8,953 nucleotides of DNA. Origin: Planctomycetota bacterium. Lineage in GTDB: Bacteria; Planctomycetota; Phycisphaerae; Sedimentisphaerales; Anaerohalosphaeraceae. Below the pieces are notes generated by a model, which was given only the letters and a program-made list of their open reading frames with translations, did not search any database and was not told the DNA's origin. Shown one piece after another: positions 1-6,652 of this stretch. The stretch is from positions 1-8,953 of the forward strand of contig JAGHBX010000549.1 in assembly GCA_021160785.1 (NCBI GenBank), written 5' to 3'. A program made the position numbers and the translations under genes. How positions within the stretch are numbered: the stretch's first letter is position 1; each line of letters opens with the position of its first letter.

Positions 1-23
1 CTCCTGACCACCCACCCACATTT

Positions 24-86
24 CATTTAGTAGTTAGCCCCGATGCGCATCGGGATCTCCGCTTCGCTCCGACATTTAGTATTTAG
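24..86. repeat. Palindromic repeat flanked by 14-nt direct repeats
   Basis: A perfect 16-nt palindrome, CCCGATGCGCATCGGG, lies at 39-54. It is flanked by near-identical direct repeats, CATTTAGTAGTTAG (24-37) and CATTTAGTATTTAG (73-86), which match at 13 of 14 positions. Between the palindrome and the right copy is the 12-mer CGCTTCGCTCCG (60-71), which recurs exactly at 4272-4283 inside the large inverted repeat there. CCGCTTCGC (59-67) also has its reverse complement at 159-167. No open frame with a credible start or family resemblance covers this stretch. It looks like an interspersed non-coding repeat; the family is not identified. Confidence 0.6.
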
Positions 87-89
87 TTC

Positions 90-167
90 CTGTTGCGAAA
101 ACAGCATTTGTCATTTCGAGTCCCGGCGCGCTGGGAAGAAATCTGCTAAAACAGTCCCGCGAAGCGG
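90..167. repeat. Cluster of short hairpins in the left intergenic region
   Basis: Three small stem-loops follow one another. CTGTT/AACAG lies at 90-94 and 100-104 with a 5-nt loop. ATTTC/GAAAT lies at 113-117 and 138-142 and encloses a GC-rich inner stem, CCC/GGG (122-124 and 133-135). CCGC/GCGG lies at 157-160 and 164-167 with a GAA loop. The middle element resembles the palindromic intergenic repeats scattered through many bacterial genomes, but copy number cannot be judged from one window. Confidence 0.4.
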
Positions 168-173
168 TTCCTT

Positions 174-210
174 AAAAAAAAGCCGGCCCGACCTTTGGGC
201 CGAGCTGGCT
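174..210 (-). terminator. Intrinsic terminator of the Gly/Arg/Met-rich protein gene
   Basis: Read on the minus strand, a GC-rich hairpin is followed directly by a run of eight T. The core stem is GGCCC/GGGCC (plus positions 185-189 and 197-201) with a 7-nt loop. An outer AGCC/GGCT pairing (181-184 with 207-210) is offset by a 5-nt bulge. The A-run at 174-181 on the plus strand is the U-tract of the transcript. It lies about 37 nt beyond the stop codon at 247-249, so it very probably ends that transcript. Confidence 0.8.
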
Positions 211-246
211 GGATTACTACTGTTGTTCTTTACGTACTCGCACGGA

Positions 247-1191
247 TCAATCGCGATCCCCGCGCCCATGATGTCCGCGGGATTCTCTACCGCGTTCGCC
301 ACGCTGCCGGCCGTGTCCGCCTCTCTGTTCGCCTCGTCCGCCTCTTTGCGAACCCCACATGCCTGGTCCCGGTCCCCGTCGAGTCGAGCCATGACCCATG
401 CGCATTTGGCGACCGGGCATGCCCATACGTCCTTGGCCTGCTCCGCGTCCACGCATACGCATTCCCATGCCCATGCCCATGCCAAACCCATGGCTGCTCC
501 GACCTCTCATAAGGCGACCTCGCATAAATCCCATCGCCCCGCCCGGACCGCATCGGCTTGACGAACCGCCGAAAGCTCTTCCATGCCCAAACCCGCCGAA
601 TCCTCTGCCGGGACCGCCAATGCCTCGCCCGGGCCCTCTCCCGACGCCTGGCTTGCCCGGACCTTGCCTGCTCTGCCCGAACCGCTTGCGCATCTGTGCT
701 ATTCTACTGAGAATCTGCCCTAATTGGGGATGTGAACCTTGCACCCTTTTTCCCCATTGCTGTCCAAAGCCAAACCCGCGCATCGGACCCTGCGGACCCG
801 CCTTGCCGGCGATTTTAGCCTTGCACATAGGGCACGGAGCGCCGGGCTTGCACTTGGGGCAACCATGTTTGGCAATCTTTCCCGATGCGCCTTTTCCAGG
901 TCCGCCCGGACCTTTCATAAACCCCATGCCGCCTCCGGGACCTCGTCCCTTCATCGGCCCACCCGAACCCCACATCATGCCATGTGAACCTGGACGACCG
1001 GGCGTCATTTGCGGTCGCGGACCCCGCTGAGGCCTCGCCGGAGCCGCCTTGGCAGCGGCCGCCTGCGGACAACACGCATTCGCCTTCACCTCGCACAGCG
1101 GAGTCTTACCTGCCGGCTTCTGGGCTAACAACGACTCGCCCCCCAACAAAAGAACGGCAATAACCGCACATAAAGCAATCTTCTTAACCAT
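247..1191 (-). CDS. Secreted Gly/Arg/Met-rich low-complexity protein with paired CPxC motif
   Basis: No known family is recognised in this 314-residue protein. Residues 1-24 form a Sec-type signal peptide: Lys-Lys, a hydrophobic core, then a likely cut after SLLA. The mature chain has cysteines at 33, 40 and 41 and an Ala/Pro/Lys segment. Long Gly/Arg/Met/Pro-rich tracts follow, interrupted by CPKC-x5-CPMC (111-123), spaced like a small zinc ribbon. A short non-repetitive, probably helical stretch (about 154-173) precedes the strongly basic Gly/Arg tail, which includes alternating Gly-Met (237-244) and ends in GRGDRD. ATG at 1191 is preceded by AAAGGGG (1198-1204) with a 6-nt gap, a strong ribosome site, and a terminator lies just downstream, so it is probably a real gene despite its composition. 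It stands alone; no confident promoter is seen in the AT-rich stretch upstream. A metal-binding or polyanion-binding exported protein is possible but not shown. Confidence 0.75.
   Translation of the reverse strand: MVKKIALCAVIAVLLLGGESLLAQKPAGKTPLCEVKANACCPQAAAAKAAPARPQRGPRPQMTPGRPGSHGMMWGSGGPMKGRGPGGGMGFMKGPGGPGKGASGKIAKHGCPKCKPGAPCPMCKAKIAGKAGPQGPMRGFGFGQQWGKRVQGSHPQLGQILSRIAQMRKRFGQSRQGPGKPGVGRGPGRGIGGPGRGFGGFGHGRAFGGSSSRCGPGGAMGFMRGRLMRGRSSHGFGMGMGMGMRMRGRGAGQGRMGMPGRQMRMGHGSTRRGPGPGMWGSQRGGRGEQRGGHGRQRGERGRESRGHHGRGDRD
464..481 (-). repeat. Hexanucleotide tandem repeat (CCCATG)x3 inside a gene
   Basis: Three exact CCCATG copies (464-469, 470-475, 476-481) encode the alternating Gly-Met run at about residues 237-244 of the Gly/Arg/Met-rich protein. 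The repeat is in frame, so changes in copy number would add or remove Gly-Met pairs without a frameshift. Confidence 0.75.
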
Positions 1192-1331
1192 TTTACACCC
1201 CTTTCAAGCTAAAATATTTTTCCCATAATTATCCGGATTTCCAAACAACAAGACGCGACCAGCGAACGCTTTATTGCAGACATGACAGAAATCGCCGCAA
1301 ATCACCCGTCGAAAACCTGCTTACTGTCTGG

Positions 1332-1367
1332 TCCACTACGTCCATTCTGTCCACTTTGTCCATCGTG
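1332..1367. repeat. Four-unit 9-nt imperfect tandem repeat
   Basis: Four consecutive 9-nt units share the pattern TCCAYNNNG: TCCACTACG, TCCATTCTG, TCCACTTTG and TCCATCGTG. The fifth base alternates C, T, C, T. The run is intergenic, between the divergent Gly/Arg/Met-rich gene and the HzsA-related gene, and is not covered by a credible coding frame. The period of 9 could reflect former coding sequence or an interspersed repeat family; neither can be settled here. Confidence 0.65.
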
Positions 1368-1430
1368 AAGTTCCTTTGCCCACCGCGTTACCTGATCGGC
1401 CGTCTGGCATCGCCGTGCAATCAAAGTCTT

Positions 1431-1473
1431 GCGTCGGGGGTCTTAGCGCTGCCATTGCTCAAGCCCCCGACGC
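1431..1473. repeat. Inverted repeat with 10-bp perfect arms
   Basis: GCGTCGGGGG (1431-1440) and CCCCCGACGC (1464-1473) are exact inverted copies separated by 23 nt that include the palindrome AGCGCT (1445-1450). The arms could form a very stable stem. No T-run follows on either strand, so it is not a standard terminator. It lies about 80 nt upstream of the promoter for the HzsA-related gene. It may be an interspersed palindromic element or a protein-binding site. Confidence 0.6.
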
Positions 1474-1553
1474 CTGTGAACCCTCAGCGATATTCTGAAC
1501 ACCCGACCGCGCCGCCTCCATTGTGCTCTGTATTTGGAGATTTTCAAGGGCCC

Positions 1554-1582
1554 TTGATTGACGGCTGGTTCGGTGGTATGAT
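1554..1582 (+). promoter_or_regulatory. Sigma70-type promoter for the HzsA-related gene
   Basis: TTGATT (1554-1559) and TATGAT (1577-1582) are separated by exactly 17 nt. The -35 box matches the consensus at 4 of 6 positions and the -10 box at 5 of 6. Transcription would begin near 1589, giving a leader of about 70 nt before the chosen ATG at 1661. This is a sequence match only. Confidence 0.55.
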
Positions 1583-1660
1583 GTTACTGTCAACCCGGTG
1601 CCGGAAACGGGTGTTTTCGCGGCCCGTGTACGCGATATCAGTTGGCGGGAGATTGAGATC

Positions 1661-4192
1661 ATGGTTTCGAGAGGCCGATTTTTTATGCAGCATTACTTTC
1701 TGTTCTGTGCCATTGTCCTGCAGGCGGCGATTTGCTCCGCGGCGGGGCTGCCATCGCTTGAGACTGTCAACGGCGGAGTTATGCCGCAGGCCCTGAAGAA
1801 CCTGCCCGCCGAGTTCGATGATTGTGAGGAGATCATCTTTGTCCAGCGCGGCGGATATGAAGACCCGCACTGGTATGCCAATATCGCCTACTACTGCGAC
1901 GACGAGAACAAGCCCGCCTATACCCGCGGTGCTCAACTGTGCAAGTTGAATCTCGAGACCGGCCGCGTGAGCGTTCTGCTGGCCGCTGACGCCGGCTGCA
2001 TCCGCGATCCGAAGGTTCATTACGATGCAAAGAAAATCATCTTTGCATGGCGCAAGGACGATTCTGAGCACTATCATCTCTATGAGATGAATATCGACGG
2101 CGGCGGCCTGCGACAGATCACTTCCGGGCCGTTCGACGATTACGAGCCCGAATACCTGCCCGACGGCGGGATCGTTTTTGTCTCCACCCGCGCCAAACGC
2201 TGGGTTGGCTGCTGGCTTACCCAGGTCGGAACCATCCATCGCTGCGACGCCGACGGCGCAAATATCAGGAGGCTCTCGTGCAATATCGAGCACGACAATA
2301 CGCCGTCCGTTCTGCCCAGCGGACAGATCCTTTATATGCGATGGGAATACGTTGACCGCTCGCAGGTCGAGTACCACCACCTCTGGACGATGAACCCCGA
2401 CGGCAGCAACCAAGCGGTATACTACGGCAACGAGACGTCGTGGGGTGTCTTCTTAGATTGCCGCCCCGTCCCCGGCGACGACCGGGTGATGGGAATCTAT
2501 TCACCCGGCCACGGGCGACGCGATCATTACGGCTGGCTGTCGTTTTTCAGCACAAGGCACGGCCCGGACGACCCTAAGGGCCTGGAGCATATTGAGTTTA
2601 AATGGGGCAAGTCGACCTTAGCTGATCCCTGGCCGATGAGTGCAAACACTATCCTTGTCGCCGACCAGAGCAAGTCCCGGGTAATCATCGCCGAGAAGAC
2701 CCCGGATAAATACACCACCCGGATACTTTACGAGATCAAGAACAACGACCGCAAATGGATCGTCCAGTCGCCGCGGCCGATCCTGACGCGACCGAGGGAA
2801 AGGGTCTTCGCCGACCGCAGCGATTATAGCAGTCCCACCGGAAGCCACATTCTGATCGACGTTTACAATTCCCAAAATATGAAAGGCGCCAAACGCGGCG
2901 AAATAGAGAAGCTGTTGATAATCGAGACGCTTGCAAAGCCGGTCAACTTCTCCGGCGGCCCGGACACACTGAGTTTTTTGGGCTCCTTTAATCTCGAACG
3001 CATCCTCGGTACGGTTCCGGTCGAGCCGGACGGGTCGGCGTATTTCGAACTGCCGGCCAACCGGCCTGTCTTTTATGTCGCACTGGATAAAAACAATCTG
3101 TCCGTCAAGCGGATGCAGAGCTTTACGTGTGTCGGTCCCGGCGAGACAATGGCCTGCCTGGGCTGTCATGAAAGCCGTCGGCATTCGCGCACAAGCTTTG
3201 GAGATACCGGCAGGATCATGGCCGTGCAGCGAGCCGCTTCGCCAATCACACCCGTCCCGGGCGCTCCGGATGTCCCGGACTTCATACGCGACGTTCAGCC
3301 CGTGCTCGATAAATACTGTATACGCTGCCACAACACCAAAGACCGCAAAGGCAAACTCTCGCTGGAAGGCGATATGGGCCACACCTTTTCGATCAGCTAC
3401 TATTCGCTCCTCATGCGAAACCAGGTCGCCGACGGCAGAAACGGATTAGGCAATCAGCCAATCCGGTCCCTTGGCTCGAGCGCCTCGCCGCTGCTCCGTA
3501 AACTTGAAGGCACGCACCACAACATAAAGGCCGACTACGCCGACTGGATAAAGGTCTGGGCATGGACCGAGGCGGCCGCGCCGTTCTGCGGGACGTATGG
3601 AGGTCTCAGAAACGGCGCCCAGCAGGACACAAGAATCGGTGTGTTTGCAGGCCCTGCTCAGCGGATCCTACAGAAACGCTGCCACTCCTGCCACAATCCC
3701 AACGGCAAAGGCCCGAACAACCGCATTCCCGAAGGCTACGATCAAAACAAACGGAAACGCCAGATCAAACGCCCGACCGCCGCACACGAACGTATCGTCC
3801 TCGAAAACGATCCCATGCGATACTATAGCTTCAACGTGATCGTAAACGCCACCCGCCCCGATAAATCCGCCGTGCTAATGGCGCCGCTCGCCAAAGCCGC
3901 CGGCGGCTGGGGCGCCTGCGGCGACATCTTCAAATCAAAGGACGATCCCGACTACAAAGCCCTGTCGCAGGCGGCAAAAAACTGGCGGGGCGAATGGCTA
4001 AAGGCCCGCCGCTTCGGAGCCCCCAACTTCCAGGTCAATCGCCAGTACATCCGCGAAATGGTCCGTTTTGGAATCCTGCCCCAGGGAACCACACCGGACA
4101 AAGTAGACGCCTACAAGACAGATCGCCAATACTGGCAAATGTTCACACACCAGCCCGACAGCAAAAAACAATTAACCTCCCACCTGCCGTAA
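1661..4192 (+). CDS. HzsA-related multihaem c-type cytochrome with N-terminal beta-propeller
   Basis: This 843-residue exported protein resembles the alpha subunit of hydrazine synthase in domain order. Residues 1-28 are a signal peptide (Arg-containing start, hydrophobic core, CSAA). Residues about 50-390 carry PD40/WD40-like propeller repeats. Residues about 395-500 resemble the HZS-alpha middle domain. Three CxxCH haem c motifs follow: CLGCH (499-503), CIRCH (553-557) and CHSCH (674-678). The second sits in a planctomycete-cytochrome-like segment, and GGWGACG near 750 is typical of these homologues. ATG 1661 was chosen because GGGAG (1647-1651) lies 9 nt upstream and the start supplies the basic n-region; ATG 1685 also has an AGAGG site but lacks that charge. 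It would act in the periplasm as a redox protein. HzsA in anammox bacteria is described with two c-haems, so three motifs differ. No hydrazine synthase partner genes are in the window, so hydrazine chemistry should not be assumed; the substrate is unknown. Confidence 0.85.
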   Translation: MVSRGRFFMQHYFLFCAIVLQAAICSAAGLPSLETVNGGVMPQALKNLPAEFDDCEEIIFVQRGGYEDPHWYANIAYYCDDENKPAYTRGAQLCKLNLETGRVSVLLAADAGCIRDPKVHYDAKKIIFAWRKDDSEHYHLYEMNIDGGGLRQITSGPFDDYEPEYLPDGGIVFVSTRAKRWVGCWLTQVGTIHRCDADGANIRRLSCNIEHDNTPSVLPSGQILYMRWEYVDRSQVEYHHLWTMNPDGSNQAVYYGNETSWGVFLDCRPVPGDDRVMGIYSPGHGRRDHYGWLSFFSTRHGPDDPKGLEHIEFKWGKSTLADPWPMSANTILVADQSKSRVIIAEKTPDKYTTRILYEIKNNDRKWIVQSPRPILTRPRERVFADRSDYSSPTGSHILIDVYNSQNMKGAKRGEIEKLLIIETLAKPVNFSGGPDTLSFLGSFNLERILGTVPVEPDGSAYFELPANRPVFYVALDKNNLSVKRMQSFTCVGPGETMACLGCHESRRHSRTSFGDTGRIMAVQRAASPITPVPGAPDVPDFIRDVQPVLDKYCIRCHNTKDRKGKLSLEGDMGHTFSISYYSLLMRNQVADGRNGLGNQPIRSLGSSASPLLRKLEGTHHNIKADYADWIKVWAWTEAAAPFCGTYGGLRNGAQQDTRIGVFAGPAQRILQKRCHSCHNPNGKGPNNRIPEGYDQNKRKRQIKRPTAAHERIVLENDPMRYYSFNVIVNATRPDKSAVLMAPLAKAAGGWGACGDIFKSKDDPDYKALSQAAKNWRGEWLKARRFGAPNFQVNRQYIREMVRFGILPQGTTPDKVDAYKTDRQYWQMFTHQPDSKKQLTSHLP

Positions 4193-4205
4193 AGTCCGCG
4201 GCGAC

Positions 4206-4300
4206 GGGGTGGCAGCCTTTTCGGCGCAGCCGAAAGGGATGGTTGATCTGTGGCAAACCATCCCTTTGCTGCGCTTCGCTCCGCAAAAGGCTGCCACCCT
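4206..4300. repeat. 95-nt nested inverted repeat able to form a four-way junction
   Basis: The outer arms GGGTGGCAGCCTTTT (4207-4221) and AAAAGGCTGCCACCC (4285-4299) are exact inverted copies, extended by a G-T pair at 4206/4300. The inner arms AAAGGGATGGTT (4233-4244) and AACCATCCCTTT (4256-4267) are also exact, with an 11-nt loop. The two intervening segments each form a small hairpin: CGGC-GCA-GCCG (4222-4232) and GCG-CTT-CGC within 4268-4284. The whole element therefore folds into a cruciform with nearly every base paired. It begins 13 nt after the HzsA-related stop codon and no T-run follows, so it is not a classic terminator. It looks like a non-autonomous, REP- or MITE-like mobile repeat; the paired arms might also slow 3' decay of the upstream mRNA. 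Confidence 0.75.
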
Positions 4301-4362
4301 TTCAGGCTAAACATGCACTAATGGGAGGCTACAGGTCCGTAATGTCAGGGCGAAGTTTTTCC

Positions 4363-4391
4363 TTGACAAGCTTTTCGGCCGACATTATTTT
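4363..4391 (+). promoter_or_regulatory. Sigma70-type promoter of the argD-argF operon
   Basis: A perfect TTGACA (4363-4368) is followed after 17 nt by TATTTT (4386-4391), which matches the -10 consensus at 4 of 6 positions. The predicted start near 4398 leaves a leader of roughly 95 nt before the argD ATG. Confidence 0.65.
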
Positions 4392-4440
4392 GGTGGGTTT
4401 CGTGTCACCTCCTATTGATGGATCGTTAGTTTATCCTGGA

Positions 4441-4469
4441 CATGTTTGCCATGTTTGAGTTATTAATAA
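4441..4469 (+). promoter_or_regulatory. Candidate regulatory elements in the argD leader
   Basis: Two exact copies of CATGTTTG (4441-4448 and 4450-4457) are followed by the 10-bp palindrome TTATTAATAA (4460-4469), immediately upstream of the ribosome site GGAAGG (4478-4483). AT-rich palindromes are typical of ArgR boxes in arginine operons, and this site is loosely similar, but the match is too weak and too far downstream of the promoter to name the regulator. Treat it as a possible operator only. Confidence 0.25.
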
Positions 4470-4491
4470 ATTGCTTTGGAAGGTTTTTTTC

Positions 4492-5673
4492 ATGGACACC
4501 GCCGAAATAATTGCAATGTTTGACAAGTACGTTATCGCCAACTACGGACGCCTGCCGCGTGTTATCGTCCAGGGCGAGGGAAACTACCTGTACGACGCCG
4601 AGGGCACTAAGATACTGGATATGTTCCCCGGCTGGGCGGTCAGCGGGATCGGGCATTGCCATCCCAAAGTCGTCGAGGCAATCCGCGCCCAAGCCGGCCA
4701 ACTGCTGCATATCGACAATACGTTCTATATCCCGCAGCAGGGGCAATTAGCAAAGATGCTCTCCCAGCGGGCCTTTGGCGGCAAGTGCTTTTTCTGCAAC
4801 AGCGGCGCTGAAGCCAACGAAGCTGCGCTGAAATTAGCCCGCAAACATACGCCGAGAGAGAAGTATAAATTCATCACGGCGGAGGGCAGTTTTCACGGAA
4901 GAACCTTTGCAACGGTGACCGCAACCGCCCAGCCCAAGTATCACGACGGCTTCCTGCCGATGCTGCCGGGTTTCGAGTATGTGCCCTTTAACGATTGCGA
5001 GGCGATGGAGGCGGCGTTTTCCGACGAGGTCGCTGGCGTCATGATCGAGCCCATCCAGGGAGAAGGCGGCATCAACGTCGCAACGGAAGAATACATGCAG
5101 ACGATCCGTCGGCTCTGCGACGAAAACGGCGCCGTCATGATGCTTGACGAAGTCCAGACCGGCATGGGCAGGACGGGTGAGTGGTTCGGCTATAAGCACT
5201 ACGACGTCATGCCCGACATTATCACGATGGCAAAGGCCTTGGGCGGCGGCGTAGCAATCGGCGCGATGATGGCGACCGAACATATCGCCGCGTCGCTCGT
5301 GCCCGGTACGCACGCGTCGACTTTCGGCGGAAATCCGTTGGCGTGCGCGGCGGGTATCGCCGTCATCGAGGCAATCGAAGAAGAATATCTTCTCGATAAC
5401 GCAATCAAGATGGGACAATATGCCGCCGATAAACTCCAACAGCTTAAGGAAAAGCACCCTGTCATCGATCATGTCAGAGGCAAGGGCCTGATGATCGGCA
5501 TCAAGTTGACCGGGCCCGGTGCAAAGATAGTCGACGGCTGCCTTGAAAAAGGCCTGCGCATCAACTGCACACAGGGCGACGTTTTGCGGTTTATGCCTTC
5601 AATGACCGTGACCAGTGAGCAGATCGACCAGGCAATCGAAATCCTTGATAGTGTACTCGCACAGGAGAGTTGA
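4492..5673 (+). CDS. argD: Acetylornithine aminotransferase
   Basis: This 393-residue cytoplasmic enzyme is a class III PLP-dependent aminotransferase of the ArgD group. It transfers an amino group between glutamate and N-acetylglutamate semialdehyde to form N-acetylornithine in arginine synthesis. Visible motifs are NSGAEANE (103-110, cofactor phosphate region), SFHGRT (133-138), the LDEVQTGMGRTG segment (218-229) with the PLP-contacting Asp219, the Schiff-base lysine K248 in MAKALGGG, and STFGGNPLAC (276-285). The length is normal for the family and the chain looks intact. ATG 4492 was chosen over an in-frame TTG at 4471 because GGAAGG (4478-4483) lies 8 nt before the ATG. argF follows after 3 nt, which supports ArgD over the similar GABA, succinylornithine or ornithine aminotransferases. 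It may also serve lysine synthesis as in other bacteria; that cannot be told here. Confidence 0.92.
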   Translation: MDTAEIIAMFDKYVIANYGRLPRVIVQGEGNYLYDAEGTKILDMFPGWAVSGIGHCHPKVVEAIRAQAGQLLHIDNTFYIPQQGQLAKMLSQRAFGGKCFFCNSGAEANEAALKLARKHTPREKYKFITAEGSFHGRTFATVTATAQPKYHDGFLPMLPGFEYVPFNDCEAMEAAFSDEVAGVMIEPIQGEGGINVATEEYMQTIRRLCDENGAVMMLDEVQTGMGRTGEWFGYKHYDVMPDIITMAKALGGGVAIGAMMATEHIAASLVPGTHASTFGGNPLACAAGIAVIEAIEEEYLLDNAIKMGQYAADKLQQLKEKHPVIDHVRGKGLMIGIKLTGPGAKIVDGCLEKGLRINCTQGDVLRFMPSMTVTSEQIDQAIEILDSVLAQES

Positions 5674-5676
5674 AAA

Positions 5677-6591
5677 ATGGAAAACTTCCTGTCCATCAGC
5701 AAATGCTCGACGGCGCAGCTTCAGGAGCTGCTCGAACTGAGCGCCGAACTCAAGAAAAGTTACAAGAACGGCCTGCGGGATTTGTGCCTTGCGGGCAAGA
5801 GTCTTGCGATGCTGTTTGAAAAAACCAGCCTGCGGACCCGCATCAGCTTCCAGGTCGCGATGGCCGATTTAGGCGGACACGCCCTATACCTCAAGCCCGA
5901 GGACATCGGCATCATAGGCAAGCGCGAGCCGGCAAAGGATATGGCAAGGGTGCTCAGCAGATACGTCCACGGCATTATGGCCCGGACGTTTTCTCACGAT
6001 ACAATCATTGAGTTTACCAGGTTCGCAACGGTTCCGGTGATCAATGCGCTCAGCGACTGGTCGCATCCCTGCCAGGCGATGGCCGACGTCCTCACGATAA
6101 AGGAGCATTGCGGCCGACTCGAAGGCATAAAGATAGCCTATGTAGGCGACGGCAATAATGTCGCCCGCTCATTAGCATTCGCCTGCGCCAAGCTCAGCAT
6201 GAAGTTTGTTTGCGCCTCGCCTGCAGGCTACGAACTCGACGCCGATTCGATCGGTCGGGTCAACGACATAGCCGCCGACACCGCCCTGCAAATCAGCGAC
6301 CCCATCGCCGCCGTCAAAGACGCAGACATTGTCTACACCGACACATGGACGAGCATGGGCCAGGAGGACGAAAAGGCAAAACGCATCAAAGACTTCGAGG
6401 GCTTCCAGGTAAATGCCCAACTGTTGAACAATGCACCCGACAGCGTAAAGGTCATGCACTGTCTGCCCGCATACAGGGGCCAGGAAATAACGGACGAAGT
6501 CGCAGAAGCGCCAAACTCAATAATCTTCGACCAGGCCGAAAACCGACTGCACTTCCAGCGGGCGCTGCTGAAAAAACTGCTCTCCAAATGA
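5677..6591 (+). CDS. argF: Ornithine carbamoyltransferase
   Basis: This 304-residue enzyme condenses ornithine with carbamoyl phosphate to give citrulline, acting as a cytoplasmic homotrimer in known relatives. The carbamoyl-phosphate loop is FEKTSLRTR (47-55). HPCQ (130-133), DGNN (158-161), the SMG loop (226-228) after DTWT, and HCLPAYRGQE (261-270) carry the catalytic cysteine and ornithine-binding residues. The SMG loop and HCLP motif separate it from aspartate carbamoyltransferase, and the sequence gives no reason to prefer N-acetylornithine carbamoyltransferase. It starts 3 nt after argD with AGGAGAG (5663-5669) inside the argD end and a 7-nt gap, so the two are cotranscribed and probably translationally linked. 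No terminator hairpin with a T-run is seen after the stop, so transcripts may run on into the tRNA gene. Confidence 0.93.
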   Translation: MENFLSISKCSTAQLQELLELSAELKKSYKNGLRDLCLAGKSLAMLFEKTSLRTRISFQVAMADLGGHALYLKPEDIGIIGKREPAKDMARVLSRYVHGIMARTFSHDTIIEFTRFATVPVINALSDWSHPCQAMADVLTIKEHCGRLEGIKIAYVGDGNNVARSLAFACAKLSMKFVCASPAGYELDADSIGRVNDIAADTALQISDPIAAVKDADIVYTDTWTSMGQEDEKAKRIKDFEGFQVNAQLLNNAPDSVKVMHCLPAYRGQEITDEVAEAPNSIIFDQAENRLHFQRALLKKLLSK

Positions 6592-6652
6592 ATTTGCCCT
6601 TAATTTTCTTGCAATACGCATCTGTGGAGTGTAAAGTCGCCGGAAGGTTGCA

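Noticed and set aside
398..1030. A 210-codon Pro-rich open frame on the plus strand
   Set aside because: It is the antisense shadow of the Gly/Arg-rich gene: Gly/Arg codons read backward give Pro. It lacks a ribosome site, and the signal peptide, ribosome site and terminator all support the minus strand.
1332..1367. Short tandem repeat as a CRISPR array
   Set aside because: Units of 9 nt without spacers are far too short, and no cas gene is present.
1544..2413. A 289-codon minus-strand frame
   Set aside because: It overlaps the well-supported HzsA-related gene, has no recognisable domain and is a typical antisense shadow of GC-rich coding sequence.
1661..4192. Evidence for anammox metabolism
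   Set aside because: HzsA-related proteins occur beyond anammox bacteria and no other hydrazine synthase subunit, hydrazine dehydrogenase or anammox-type gene is present here.
4206..4300. The large inverted repeat as an intrinsic terminator of the HzsA-related gene
   Set aside because: No T-run follows the stem on either strand (plus-strand continuation is TTTCAGG), so the standard terminator signature is absent.
4418..4429. A Met-Asp-Arg-stop mini-ORF as an arginine attenuator peptide
   Set aside because: It has a single Arg codon, no ribosome site, and no terminator hairpin follows in the leader, so it is most likely chance.
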